Shown: positions 53,586 through 63,470, numbered from the stretch's first letter. The stretch is 64,000 nt of DNA from Spirobacillus cienkowskii (GCA_003339605.1 QOVW01000061.1:1-64000), one strand, 5' to 3'. Numbers and translations: made by a program. The notes: a model not told the origin generated them from the sequence alone.

Positions 53586-55619
53586 TTAGTGTTCACCTGA
53601 AAGCAATAGAAGTTGTTCTTTTAAAATTTTAACTTTATCTCGCAATTCTGCCGCAAGCTCAAAATCAAGTTTTTGAGATGCTTTAAGCATTTCTTTGTGC
53701 AATTTTTGAATATGTTTTTCGAGTTTTTTGGGATTTTTTAATATTTCAAAATTTTCGAGATGAGAAACTGCTTGCAATAGTTTCTCTTGAAAATCATCTC
53801 CAAAATCTAAATTATAAATTTTGCGTAAATTTTCTGGAATTTTTTTTAAAATTGTTTGCGGAGTAATATCATTTGCTGAATTATACTCTACTTGCATTTT
53901 TCTCCGTCTTTCGGTTTCTTCAATACAAAATTTCATACTGTCTGTTAACTTATCAGCATACAAAATCACTCTTCCATTAACATTGCGCGCAGCACGCCCC
54001 ACAGTCTGCACCAAACTTGCGCGACTGCGTAAAAAACCTTCTTTATCGGCATCTAAAATTGCAACCAATTCGACTTCTGGAATATCAAGACCCTCGCGCA
54101 AAAGATTGATACCAACAAGAACATCAAACAATCCAAGTCGCAAATCGCGCAAAATTTCAACACGCTCTATACTGTGAATTTCAGAATGTAGATATTTAAT
54201 TTTAATGTTCATTTCTGCAAAATAAGACGTAATATTTTCTGCCATTTTTTTTGTTAACGTTGTAACAAGCACTCTGGCTTTATTGGCTACCACTTTTTGA
54301 ATTTCAAATAGCAAATCATCAATTTGCCCTTGAGCAGGTTTAACCTCTATTTTAGGATCAATCAGTCCAGTTGGGCGAATAATCTGCTCCACCACTTCTG
54401 TACCTGCTCGTGCCAATTCGTACTGTGCTGGTGTGGCAGAAACGTAAATAGTTTGACCCATTCGCATTTTAAATTCATCAAAATTAAGTGGTCTATTATC
54501 GAGCGCCGAAGGCAAACGAAAGCCAAAATGAACGAGAGTTTCTTTTCGTGAACGATCGCCACGATACATACCGCCAATTTGCGGAACCGTAACATGACTT
54601 TCATCAATGACAAGCAGATAATTTTCTGGAAAATAATCAAGTAATGTGGCTGGAGGCTTTCCTGGTTGTCTGCCATCTAAGTAGCGTGAATAATTTTCTA
54701 TCCCTTGGCAAAAACCAATTTCTTTAATCATTTCGATATCATGAAGTGTTCTTTGTTCTAGCCTCTGGGCTTCAATCAGTTTGCCTTCAGTTTTAAACGC
54801 ATCACGACACGCAATGAGATCTTGACCAATTTTCAACACAATGTCTTCGATCTGTTCGTCATCCATAACATAGTGAGTTGCTGGATAAATATGAATTTTT
54901 GAAACTTGTTCAAGGATAGTGCCTCGTAGAGCATCAATTGTTGCGAGTTTTTCTATTTCATCACCCCAAAATTGCACCCGAACTGCTTTTTCATTTTCGG
55001 AGGCTGGAATAATTTCAACAATATCACCACGCACACGAAACTTGCCACGTTCTAATGAAATGTCATTTCTTTTATACTGAATAGCAATTAACTGGCGAAT
55101 AAAATTGTCACGCGAAAGTGGTGTATTTTTAGTTAAAATAATTCGAGAATTTAAATATGCATCAGGCGCTCCTAAACCATAAATACAGCTGACTGAACTG
55201 ACAATAATCACATCTTTTCTTTCAAATAAAGATTTTGTCGCACTGTGGCGCATTTTATCAATATCATCATTGATGGAAGCAGTTTTATCAATAAATGTAT
55301 CTGTACTTGGTACGTAGGCTTCTGGCTGATAGTAATCATAATAACTAATAAAATATTCTACTGCATTATTGGGAAATAATTCTTTAAATTCTTGAAAAAG
55401 TTGTGCTGCTAATGTTTTATTATGCGCAATAACGAGTGCTGGCCTTTGTGTTTTGGCGATAACATTTGCAATTGTAAACGTTTTCCCCGAACCTGTAACC
55501 CCTAATAAAACTTGTTCAGCAACACCATTTTCTAATCCATTTACAAGTTTTTCGATGGCTTGAGGCTGATCGCCCATCGGCTTTAACGACCACTCGGTTT
55601 CAAATTTTTCATCGCTCAT
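53586..55619 (-). CDS. uvrB: UvrABC system protein B
   Basis: The damage-verification helicase of nucleotide excision repair. Walker A is LGVTGSGKTFTIANV at the N-terminus, the beta-hairpin is YYDYYQPEAYVPSTDTFIDK, and helicase motifs V and VI are RDLRLGLFDVLVGINLLREG and LVQTVGRAARNVNG. The C-terminal 35 residues form the UvrC-binding UVR motif (LRDKVKILKEQLL). Length 677 aa is normal. AAGG precedes the ATG. truA starts at the base after its stop. Confidence 0.98.
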   Translation of the reverse strand: MSDEKFETEWSLKPMGDQPQAIEKLVNGLENGVAEQVLLGVTGSGKTFTIANVIAKTQRPALVIAHNKTLAAQLFQEFKELFPNNAVEYFISYYDYYQPEAYVPSTDTFIDKTASINDDIDKMRHSATKSLFERKDVIIVSSVSCIYGLGAPDAYLNSRIILTKNTPLSRDNFIRQLIAIQYKRNDISLERGKFRVRGDIVEIIPASENEKAVRVQFWGDEIEKLATIDALRGTILEQVSKIHIYPATHYVMDDEQIEDIVLKIGQDLIACRDAFKTEGKLIEAQRLEQRTLHDIEMIKEIGFCQGIENYSRYLDGRQPGKPPATLLDYFPENYLLVIDESHVTVPQIGGMYRGDRSRKETLVHFGFRLPSALDNRPLNFDEFKMRMGQTIYVSATPAQYELARAGTEVVEQIIRPTGLIDPKIEVKPAQGQIDDLLFEIQKVVANKARVLVTTLTKKMAENITSYFAEMNIKIKYLHSEIHSIERVEILRDLRLGLFDVLVGINLLREGLDIPEVELVAILDADKEGFLRSRASLVQTVGRAARNVNGRVILYADKLTDSMKFCIEETERRRKMQVEYNSANDITPQTILKKIPENLRKIYNLDFGDDFQEKLLQAVSHLENFEILKNPKKLEKHIQKLHKEMLKASQKLDFELAAELRDKVKILKEQLLLLSGEH

Positions 55620-55643
55620 TATTTAACCTTGTTTAAAAAATTC

Positions 55644-56678
55644 TCAATTGAATTCAAGAATCATGTTTGCCACCGCTTTGGCCCAAATAGGATGCGAATT
55701 TAATGACGGCACCAATAACAGTTCTTCGCCTCCAATAGAAATCCACTGTTCTCGCAAGCGCATACCAATTTCTTCAATGGTTTCAAGACAATCTGCAACA
55801 AATGCGGGACACATGACTGCGATTTTTTTTACACCCTGCTGCGCTAAAGAATGAAGAATTTCATCAGTATAAGGCTGAATCCAAGGTGTTCTTCCGAGCC
55901 TTGATTGAAATGAAGTGGCATACTTGTCTTTCAACAAACCAAGACGAGTGGCTATTGCAGTTGTTGTAGCGTAACATTGTGCACGATAGCAATAAGAATT
56001 ATGAGTGTTCATTTTATCACAACAATGTTTATGATTTAAGCAGCTTTTTTCTTTTGATTTGTCTGATTTTTTAACATGACGTTCAGGCAATCCGTGATAA
56101 CTAAATAACACAAAATCGGGTTGAAATTCATTAATTTTTTCTTTTGCGATATAAGCAATACTGTTAATAAATTCTTCTCTTTGATAAAAAGCAGGGACAT
56201 AAATTAATTGCGGCACATTCCAAAATGAATTGACAATTTTGCCAACTTTTTCAAAAACTGTTCCTGTTGCTGCAGAAGAATACTGAGGGAATAAAGGAAA
56301 AACAATTATTTTTTCGACTCCTTGAGCAACAAGTTTTTCAATTGCACTTTGGATAGAAGGATTTTGATATCTCATACATATTTCAATTTGAAATTGAGAA
56401 CCTAATATTTTTTTTACCTCCTCTTTTAAACTTTTGCTATGAACCATGAGTGGCGATCCTTCGGACAACCAAATTGACTTATACGCCTCCGCTGATTTTG
56501 GGCTCCTAAATGGCAAAATAATAAAATGCAATAACATAAAACGAACCCAAGCAGGGATATCAATGACTCTAGGGTCAGACAGAAACTCTTTGAGATAACG
56601 TTTGACATCTTTTACAGCAGGTGAATCAGGCGTTCCTACATTAACGAGTAAAACACCAGTAACTTTACGAATTGTCAT
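55644..56678 (-). CDS. hemH: Ferrochelatase with an internal cysteine cluster
   Basis: Inserts iron into protoporphyrin IX to make protoheme. GVLLVNVGTPDSP begins the family pattern, FSYHGLPERH holds the catalytic His195, and DCLETIEEIG the catalytic Glu. Between them residues 203-235 hold Cys213, Cys219, Cys220, Cys230 and Cys235 in an insertion rich in Lys and His. [2Fe-2S] ferrochelatases with internal cysteines are known in Myxococcus and relatives, and this looks like that class. AGGAAG precedes the ATG. It is 24 bases upstream of uvrB on the same strand. Confidence 0.95.
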   Translation of the reverse strand: MTIRKVTGVLLVNVGTPDSPAVKDVKRYLKEFLSDPRVIDIPAWVRFMLLHFIILPFRSPKSAEAYKSIWLSEGSPLMVHSKSLKEEVKKILGSQFQIEICMRYQNPSIQSAIEKLVAQGVEKIIVFPLFPQYSSAATGTVFEKVGKIVNSFWNVPQLIYVPAFYQREEFINSIAYIAKEKINEFQPDFVLFSYHGLPERHVKKSDKSKEKSCLNHKHCCDKMNTHNSYCYRAQCYATTTAIATRLGLLKDKYATSFQSRLGRTPWIQPYTDEILHSLAQQGVKKIAVMCPAFVADCLETIEEIGMRLREQWISIGGEELLLVPSLNSHPIWAKAVANMILEFN

Positions 56679-56903
56679 TTTTTCTTCCTAATTTAAAATT
56701 ATATTGATAAAGCAAAAACTAATAAGTTTTTTACCCAAAAAAGAATTAGCATAGCATAATAACCTAAACCACTTTTCTTTAAAAAAAGATTTAGAGTAAA
56801 CAACATACAAATCTTATTATTTAATTTTTTTATTTTTCTATTAATTTTTATTTAAAATTTATTTAAAAAAATAATTTTTCATGTTAATGCAAAATCCTAT
56901 TTT

Positions 56904-56931
56904 TTGATGTTTTAGTAACATCAATTTTTTT
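56904..56931 (+). terminator. Hairpin with T-tract in the leader of the ribonuclease-like gene
   Basis: TTGATGTT and AACATCAA form a perfect 8-bp stem with a five-base loop, followed by T7. It ends about 24 bases before the ATG, after hemH's divergent leader. It reads as an intrinsic terminator or attenuator for transcription into the ribonuclease-like gene. The rest of the 275-base gap (56679-56954) is strongly AT-rich. Confidence 0.55.
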
Positions 56932-56954
56932 AGAAAAAAAAACACGGAGGTTTT

Positions 56955-58676
56955 ATGTTTTTTAAAAGAAAATTAGGTAACTACACGACTTCAGTATTGT
57001 ATTCATTATTAGCGGGAATCAGTTTGCAATCCTACGGATTAAGCAACCAAATTTACTGTACAAATTCAGAAAATCATTTCGATCAAAAAAAGTTAAGTAC
57101 AATTCCTAACTTTAGTTTTGAAACACTGTTTACTCCTGAATCAAACTTAAATTTAAATGGCAAAGCGACAGAATTTAAAACCATTCAAAATGAAAAATTT
57201 GAACTGTTTGAGGTTTTACTTCCGCGGCATTACCGGGAATTAGACTTAAAAAATGGACTTGTAAAAAATTTCTTAAATGAAATTGAAAATAAATTATTAA
57301 ACTCAACAGAAGAAAGAATTTCTTTAAAACGCCTTGTTAACGTATTAAAAAATCAAGTATTTATTGAAGACATTACAATCAACCTATTTTTAGATAAATT
57401 GACCCAAGAAATTAATGAAAAATTTGATGAATTTTATAAATTCGATAACTTTAGCAAATTAGACATTGAAAATATAAAAAGCAAAATAAGTATTTTTGTT
57501 GCAGATTTTAAACATAAAAACATTGTAGACATAGAACAACTTGATAATTACACAAATTATTTGCTATCAGAACTTGAAATCCCTAATAGTCACTTATATA
57601 AAATTATTAAAAATCTTCCAGAAAAAGACAAGAAAGATGTCATTCTAACTCAACTTAGAACTCCTAATAGTAAATTATTAAATCACTTAAAATATGTTAA
57701 AAATTTACTTCCATTATCTAAACAACAAAAAGAAAAAATTCGCAATAAAATTAAACAAGAATTAGAAAATTATGATAGTCAGCTAAATTTGCACCTAGAA
57801 AAAATTAGAGAAAAACTATTCGACTCTCATATTATCCACGATGATGTATTAGAAGAGTATCTAGCTGCATACCCTAGAACACATTCTGATAGACATGAAA
57901 CTCAATACTACTATCAAATTGAAACAAAAAAATTAAATAGTGTTTGCGCCAAACTTATTAGCACATGTACTCAAAGTTTTGGTACAAAATTTTCGATCAT
58001 CAATGCGCACTCTTTTAATTATAACAATAATAAAGAATCAAAATGGCTACCAGTAAAAATTAACAATTCTGTTTGCAGTAACTTTAGCTTTAATAATAAT
58101 AAAAATTTAAATATTCCTGCTAAAATCATTATTGACAACTTAATTTCTGAATTGATTTTTGAAAATCTATTTAGTGTAAGTTTTAATAACTTAACATTTC
58201 ACAAAAATATTCATGAACGCGGATTGCCTTCTAGAAATAAAAATAGTGGATCAAGTCAATCCACGACCTGTGCACTAAAACCGAGCGCAGATGAAACATT
58301 CAAAGACGATAACAACAACGAACCTGCCACAGACAATGATGGCTGGAGTGTTGCATATCGCAAGTCGCCAATACCTGAACGCTTTATTTACAAAGCACTA
58401 GAGATAGTTGATAAATTAAAAACTCGAGACAGAAGCGTCTTAAAACAAGGTAAGATGTTTAAAAATCACGAGAAAAGACTACCAAATGGCGGCTACTACT
58501 ATGAATTTGATGTTGTTTGTGAAGAACAACGGGGACGCCGGGATGCCAAACGTCTTGTGATAAACATTAATAATCTACAATGGTGGTACACAAAAGATCA
58601 CTACCAAAGCTTTGTCTTTGATAGTCAAAAGGATAAAGATATTGTTGAAAGAGTTATAAAAGGCTCAAAACAATAG
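56955..58676 (+). CDS. Secreted protein with C-terminal barnase/N1-type ribonuclease domain
   Basis: 573 aa. Residues 1-28 (RKLGNYTTSVLYSLLAGISL) look like a signal peptide. Residues 40-430 are mainly helical and unknown, with Asn-, Lys- and Glu-rich segments; 430-465 is a low-complexity linker. Residues 472-556 match microbial guanyl-specific ribonucleases: MFKNHEKRLP (barnase IFSNREGKLP), base Glu517 in YYYEFDV, Arg528/Arg533 in RGRRDAKRLV, and His549 in WYTKDHYQSFVFD (barnase YKTTDHYQTF). All catalytic positions are kept in order and spacing. It would cut RNA after secretion. No barstar-like immunity gene is adjacent. CGGAGGT precedes the ATG. Confidence 0.8.
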   Translation: MFFKRKLGNYTTSVLYSLLAGISLQSYGLSNQIYCTNSENHFDQKKLSTIPNFSFETLFTPESNLNLNGKATEFKTIQNEKFELFEVLLPRHYRELDLKNGLVKNFLNEIENKLLNSTEERISLKRLVNVLKNQVFIEDITINLFLDKLTQEINEKFDEFYKFDNFSKLDIENIKSKISIFVADFKHKNIVDIEQLDNYTNYLLSELEIPNSHLYKIIKNLPEKDKKDVILTQLRTPNSKLLNHLKYVKNLLPLSKQQKEKIRNKIKQELENYDSQLNLHLEKIREKLFDSHIIHDDVLEEYLAAYPRTHSDRHETQYYYQIETKKLNSVCAKLISTCTQSFGTKFSIINAHSFNYNNNKESKWLPVKINNSVCSNFSFNNNKNLNIPAKIIIDNLISELIFENLFSVSFNNLTFHKNIHERGLPSRNKNSGSSQSTTCALKPSADETFKDDNNNEPATDNDGWSVAYRKSPIPERFIYKALEIVDKLKTRDRSVLKQGKMFKNHEKRLPNGGYYYEFDVVCEEQRGRRDAKRLVININNLQWWYTKDHYQSFVFDSQKDKDIVERVIKGSKQ

Positions 58677-58685
58677 CGAATACAA

Positions 58686-58704
58686 AATAACTTTTTAAGT
58701 TATT
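58686..58704 (-). terminator. Hairpin between the ribonuclease-like gene and lon
   Basis: AATAACTT and AAGTTATT form an 8-bp stem with a three-base loop in the 40-base gap between convergent genes. On the minus strand it is followed by TTGT, so it fits the lon terminator; it may act on both strands. Confidence 0.5.
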
Positions 58705-58716
58705 GTTAAAAACCAT

Positions 58717-61161
58717 TCAGGCAGACATATTTTCGTCACTCGAAACAGATCCTCTTTCTTGCCGCATGTCTGCCGGATCATCACACATAAAATTACTAAT
58801 ATCTAAGCATTCTTGCAAAACATCTTCAAGATGCGACACAAACTTCACATCTATTCGACGTCTTATCGTAAGCGGAAGTTCGGCAAACGATCCTTTGTTT
58901 TTTTCTGGTAAACACACTTTACGAATTCCAACGCGCAATGCTGCAAGGATTTTTTCTCTGACTCCTCCTATTGGCAAAACCCTTCCATGTAACGTTATTT
59001 CGCCAGTTACGGCAACATCTTGCTTTACGGGTTGCTCAGTAAGAGCTGACACCAACGCCACACCAATTGCTGTTCCCGCACTAGGCCCATCTTTAGGAAT
59101 CGCACCCGCAGGAACATGCAAATGAATATCTTCTGTATTAAATTTGTTGGGATCAATTTTTAATTCTTTTGCTAAACTCCGCACACAACTTAACGCGGTC
59201 TGTGCCGATTCCTTCATGACCTCACCAAGTTGTCCAGTTAAAATCAACTTTCCAGAACCTGGTAGTAGCTTAACCTCTAGTTGTAAAATTTCGCCTCCAG
59301 ACTGGGTGTATGCAAGTCCAACTCCAATGCCAATACTCTTTTTTAAGATATCGTGATCGTCTGTAAAGTAACGCTCTTCACCTAACAATTCTTTTGCTAT
59401 TTTTGCAGTCACTTTTACAAGTTTGCGATCTTTACCTTTTTCGTCATTCTCTGCAATATACCTTGCTAACTTCCGTGTGATCATTGCAATATGTTTTTCT
59501 AAACTGCGCAATCCCGATTCGCGAGTGTATGCGTTAATCACTAAGTTAACCGCAGCATCATGAAACTGCACCAATTCTGGATTGAGTCCATTTTGTTCAA
59601 TTACTTTTGGAATAATATATTGCCTTGTAATTTCGGTTTTTTCTTCTTCACTATAGCCACTCACTTCAATAATTTCGAGTCTGTCTCGCAGTGGTGCAGG
59701 GATTGTGTCTAACCGATTGGCATTGGCTAAAAAAATAATTTGACTCAGATCAAATGGGACAGATATGTAATGATCTGAAAAATTACAATTTTGTTCTGGA
59801 TCCAACACTTCAAGCAATGCGCTAGCCGGATCGCCTTTATAATCAGCACCAAGTTTATCGATTTCATCCAACATCATCACAGGATTTCGGGTACCAACTG
59901 TTTTCAGAGTTTGAATAATACGACCTGGCATTGCGCCAACATACGTACGACGGTGCCCCCTGATTTCTGCTTCGTCACGAACACCACCTAGGCTAATACG
60001 GACAAATTTGCGGCCTAATGCACGCGCAATGCTGCGCCCCAAACTTGTTTTGCCAACTCCTGGAGGTCCAACAAAACACAATATTGGGCCTTTTAAATTT
60101 GGATTGAGTTTTTTAACTGCAATATATTCTAGAATTCTATCTTTTATTTTATCAAGACCATAATGATCTTCATCTAATATTTTTTTACAATGGGACATTT
60201 CAATTTTTGAATCGCTGCAATTTGTCCATGGTAAATCAACCATCCATTCAATATATGTTCTTGTTAATGTTGCTTCACTGGAGTCTTGATTCATGCGCTC
60301 TAAGCGTCTCACTTGCTTTAAGCTTTCAGCTTGACCTTCAACGCTCATTCCTGCTTTTAACACTTTTTCTCGGAGATCTTCGATTTCTTCTTTGCCATCT
60401 AACTCACCAAGCTCATGCTTTAATGCTTTTAATTGTTCTCTGAGATATTGTTCTCTCTGATTTTTTGCGGCTTCGTCGCGCACATGATTGTAATACCGAG
60501 ATTGAGTGTAAGACTCTAATTCCCGAAGAAGCAGTGTGTGCACCTTTCTAAGACGCTCAAAAGGATCTGCCGTAGCCAAAACTTTTTGCGCATCCACAAT
60601 TTTTAATCCCAAATTGCTGGCAACCAAATTTGCAAGTCTTCCAACATCTGTAACATCTTCAATGAGCATTAACAGATCGGGAGAGATAGAGCGCCCAAGA
60701 GGAGCGATTTTTTCGAGCTGTTCTTTAACAGAACGGCATAATGCATCTCCTTCTTGGGAAGGATCTTTATCTAATAATAGTTTCATATTTACAATTGGAT
60801 AAGGCTCAGACTGTTTTAATCCTAAAATAATACCTCGAGATACCCCTTGAATTAACACCTTTGTCCGGCCATCGGGTAACTTACGGGTGCGCATCACAGT
60901 GGCTATAGTTCCCACATCATACACATCAAATGGCGGAGGCGTTGACACTTTTAACTCAAAAAATGAATCATGCTCTCGATTGACTTCTGAACGAAATGCC
61001 GACAGAAAAATAAATCTATCTTTAGCACACGCAGCATCGACAGCTCTCATACAGATATCTTCTGAGACAAATACTGGAATAATCATCTGAGGGAAAACAA
61101 CAATATCTTTCAACGGCAACAAAGGAAGACTATCTGCGACTTTATCGATTCCTTGTGTCAT
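58717..61161 (-). CDS. lon: ATP-dependent protease Lon, second copy
   Basis: 814 aa, the usual length. The substrate domain starts LPLLPLKDIVVFPQMIIPVF, Walker A GPPGVGKTS is near residue 362, Walker B VMMLDEIDKL follows, and the catalytic Ser lies in PKDGPSAGT near 689 with the dyad Lys in GGVREKILAAL. The gene follows clpX in the classical clpP-clpX-lon order, 168 bases downstream of it, so this is likely the ancestral chromosomal Lon, and the copy at 32127-34823 the specialised one. Roles beyond general proteolysis cannot be told from sequence. Confidence 0.97.
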   Translation of the reverse strand: MTQGIDKVADSLPLLPLKDIVVFPQMIIPVFVSEDICMRAVDAACAKDRFIFLSAFRSEVNREHDSFFELKVSTPPPFDVYDVGTIATVMRTRKLPDGRTKVLIQGVSRGIILGLKQSEPYPIVNMKLLLDKDPSQEGDALCRSVKEQLEKIAPLGRSISPDLLMLIEDVTDVGRLANLVASNLGLKIVDAQKVLATADPFERLRKVHTLLLRELESYTQSRYYNHVRDEAAKNQREQYLREQLKALKHELGELDGKEEIEDLREKVLKAGMSVEGQAESLKQVRRLERMNQDSSEATLTRTYIEWMVDLPWTNCSDSKIEMSHCKKILDEDHYGLDKIKDRILEYIAVKKLNPNLKGPILCFVGPPGVGKTSLGRSIARALGRKFVRISLGGVRDEAEIRGHRRTYVGAMPGRIIQTLKTVGTRNPVMMLDEIDKLGADYKGDPASALLEVLDPEQNCNFSDHYISVPFDLSQIIFLANANRLDTIPAPLRDRLEIIEVSGYSEEEKTEITRQYIIPKVIEQNGLNPELVQFHDAAVNLVINAYTRESGLRSLEKHIAMITRKLARYIAENDEKGKDRKLVKVTAKIAKELLGEERYFTDDHDILKKSIGIGVGLAYTQSGGEILQLEVKLLPGSGKLILTGQLGEVMKESAQTALSCVRSLAKELKIDPNKFNTEDIHLHVPAGAIPKDGPSAGTAIGVALVSALTEQPVKQDVAVTGEITLHGRVLPIGGVREKILAALRVGIRKVCLPEKNKGSFAELPLTIRRRIDVKFVSHLEDVLQECLDISNFMCDDPADMRQERGSVSSDENMSA

Positions 61162-61271
61162 AAAATAAATTCCCCAAATACATTATTATGAGCAGTCTCA
61201 ATATTTATTCTCTTATTTATTTTTACAGAAATAATAAAACCGTGTGAGTCGCAAAAATGGCGTGAACATGA

Positions 61272-61310
61272 AAAATTTTGCAGAGCTGCGAGACAACACC
61301 GCAAAATTTT
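61272..61310 (-). terminator. Inverted repeat between clpX and lon
   Basis: AAAATTTTGC (61272-61281) and GCAAAATTTT (61301-61310) pair perfectly over 10 bp around a 19-base, partly GC-rich loop. On the minus strand it lies after clpX and ahead of lon. It is T-rich at its 3' side (AATTTTTC), so it may be a partial terminator that lowers read-through into lon. Confidence 0.35.
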
Positions 61311-61329
61311 CGGGGAAAAATTAATTATT

Positions 61330-62712
61330 TTATTTTTTTGCAGACGTTTTTGCTTTAGCCGCAGTGGTAGAAGCTGTTGAAGACACAGAAGATTGAGAAC
61401 GCGAACGTTGTTCAAGTCTTTGCTGCATTTCTTCTTCAGTTAATAAAACTCTATCTGGCATTTTACCTTCACGAATACATTCTGCAGTAACAATAACCTG
61501 CTTGACATTTTTTTGTCCAGGAATATCAAACATTGTTTCGAGCATCACATCTTCAAGAATTGCGCGCAAACCACGCGCTCCCGTTTTTCTTTTAATCGCT
61601 TCTTGCGCAACAGCAATGAGGGCATCTGGAGTAAATTCTAATGCAACACGCTCATAACTAAACAATTTTTGAAATTGCTTCACAATTGAGTTTTTGGGTT
61701 GTGTTAATACTTGAACAAGAGCCGACTCATCCAGCTCAGCAAGGGTAACAATAACTGGCAAACGACCCATAAATTCTGGGATCATCCCAAACTTCAAGAG
61801 ATCTTCGACTCGCACTTTAGCAAAGAGGTCTGTCACCGACATTTTTGCTTTATTTTTAATATCCGCACCAAATCCCATTGCGGTTTGTTCCATGCGGTTT
61901 CTGATAATTTCTTCTAGTCCCGCAAATGCACCTCCACAAATAAACAAAATATTTGTGGTATCCACTTGCAAAAACTCCTGCTGTGGATGCTTACGTCCAC
62001 CGCGCGGTGGCACATTGGCAACAGTGCCTTCAAGCAATTTGAGCAACGCTTGCTGCACGCCTTCACCTGAAACATCTCGAGTGATTGAAGTATTTTCACC
62101 TTTGCGAGCAATTTTGTCGATTTCATCAACGTAAGCAATGCCTTTTTGCGCTTGTTCAACATCAAATTCAGCCGCTTGTAGCAAGTTGAGTATAATATTT
62201 TCAACATCCTCACCAACATACCCTGCTTCGGTCAAGTTTGTTGCGTCAGCAATTGTAAATGGAACCTGCAGAATACGTGCCATACTTTGCGCAAGAAGAG
62301 TTTTGCCTGAACCCGTTGGACCAATTAATAAAATATTACTTTTTGCGAGTTCCACTTCTTCTTTGTTTGCACTCGCGCCATGTTCAATTCTTTTATAGTG
62401 ATTATGCACCGCAACAGACAAAACTTTTTTTGCTCTTTCTTGGCCAATGACATATTCATCCAACACTTTTTTAATTTCATTGGGGCTAGGGACGCCTTCT
62501 GCAATATGCGAAGCATCATCCTTTTCCATTTCTTCTGCGATAATTTCATTACAAAGTTCAATGCATTCATCGCATATATAAACATTTGGACCTGCAATCA
62601 GCTTTTTAACCTCTCGCTGGCTTTTACCACAAAAACTGCAGTGCAAACCATGAGAGCTTCCCGATCCGCCACGTCCTGACGAATATTTAATTCCTTTTTT
62701 TATCATATCCAT
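61330..62712 (-). CDS. clpX: ATP-dependent Clp protease ATP-binding subunit ClpX
   Basis: The unfoldase partner of ClpP. The N-terminal zinc-binding domain uses Cys25, Cys28, Cys47 and Cys50 ([17 protein letters not shown]). Walker A is [14 protein letters not shown], Walker [13 protein letters not shown], and sensor and RKH-type loops follow. The family's core ends near residue 420; the remaining tail ([20 protein letters not shown]...KAKTSAKK) is Ser/Thr/Ala/Lys-rich and not usual. It starts 12 bases after the clpP stop and is co-transcribed with it. Confidence 0.97.
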   Translation of the reverse strand: MDMIKKGIKYSSGRGGSGSSHGLHCSFCGKSQREVKKLIAGPNVYICDECIELCNEIIAEEMEKDDASHIAEGVPSPNEIKKVLDEYVIGQERAKKVLSVAVHNHYKRIEHGASANKEEVELAKSNILLIGPTGSGKTLLAQSMARILQVPFTIADATNLTEAGYVGEDVENIILNLLQAAEFDVEQAQKGIAYVDEIDKIARKGENTSITRDVSGEGVQQALLKLLEGTVANVPPRGGRKHPQQEFLQVDTTNILFICGGAFAGLEEIIRNRMEQTAMGFGADIKNKAKMSVTDLFAKVRVEDLLKFGMIPEFMGRLPVIVTLAELDESALVQVLTQPKNSIVKQFQKLFSYERVALEFTPDALIAVAQEAIKRKTGARGLRAILEDVMLETMFDIPGQKNVKQVIVTAECIREGKMPDRVLLTEEEMQQRLEQRSRSQSSVSSTASTTAAKAKTSAKK

Positions 62713-62724
62713 TCACTACCTAAT

Positions 62725-63333
62725 CTAAAGGCCCGTAAAAGCAACGCGGTCCGCTCGCGGCATCAAAATATCGTCCACCAACCCATACTCCTTAGCTTCT
62801 GCTGCAGACATAAAAAAGTCGCGATCAGCATCGGCTTCAATTTCTGCTACATTTTTACCTGTATGAGCTGCTAAAATCTGATTTAATCTATTTTTCAAAG
62901 ATAAAATTTCTTTTGCTTGAATTGCAATGTCAGTTGCCTGTCCCCCTGCTCCACCATGAGGTTGATGGATCATCACACGACTATTAGGAAGAGCATACCG
63001 TTTTCCTTTTGCTCCAGCAGCAAGCAACAACGCGCCCATGCTAGCGCACTGGCCAACACAAAAAGTTCTTACTTGAGGACGAATGACTTGCATTGCATCA
63101 TAAATTGCCAAACCTGCAGTGACACTCCCACCTGGGCTATTTATGTAAAAACTAATATCTTTCTCAGGATCTTGTGATTCAAGAAATAGAAGTTGCGCAA
63201 CAATTAAATTTGCAACTTCATCAAAAACAGGAGTTCCAAGAAACACAATGCGATCTTTTAAGAGGCGTGACCACACATCATAAGAACGTTCGCCGCGATT
63301 CGTTTGCTCGACAACTATAGGGACAAGTGGCAT
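62725..63333 (-). CDS. clpP: ATP-dependent Clp protease proteolytic subunit ClpP
   Basis: Barrel-shaped serine protease. The triad is Ser98 ([11 protein letters not shown]), His123 ([10 protein letters not shown]) and Asp172 ([10 protein letters not shown]). Hydrophobic axial features and the [14 protein letters not shown] turn are typical; length is 202 aa. ATG 63333 (MPLVPIV) is chosen because GGAGAAG lies six bases before it; the frame is open to 63378. tig, the usual upstream gene, is absent: hemB lies divergently instead. Confidence 0.97.
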   Translation of the reverse strand: MPLVPIVVEQTNRGERSYDVWSRLLKDRIVFLGTPVFDEVANLIVAQLLFLESQDPEKDISFYINSPGGSVTAGLAIYDAMQVIRPQVRTFCVGQCASMGALLLAAGAKGKRYALPNSRVMIHQPHGGAGGQATDIAIQAKEILSLKNRLNQILAAHTGKNVAEIEADADRDFFMSAAEAKEYGLVDDILMPRADRVAFTGL

Positions 63334-63470
63334 AAATCTTCTCCAAAAAATGTGTGGTAACCAAAAAATTAAATTCACTAACCAACAATAAATATATCCT
63401 AGAGTGACTTTTCCTGCAAAGATGATAGAAAAAAACTTTGTGAAGGAATTTCCCTGTTGAGCGCGTTAAG

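Noticed and set aside
58677-58716. Space for a barstar-like immunity gene after the ribonuclease-like protein
   Set aside because: Only 40 bases separate it from lon on the other strand, and they hold a hairpin, not a coding frame.
62917-63177. Plus-strand open frame opposite clpP
   Set aside because: It is the mirror of a conserved coding gene, with no ribosome site and no recognisable product; the same holds for the other frames opposite uvrB, lon, clpX, sucA and the RND pump.
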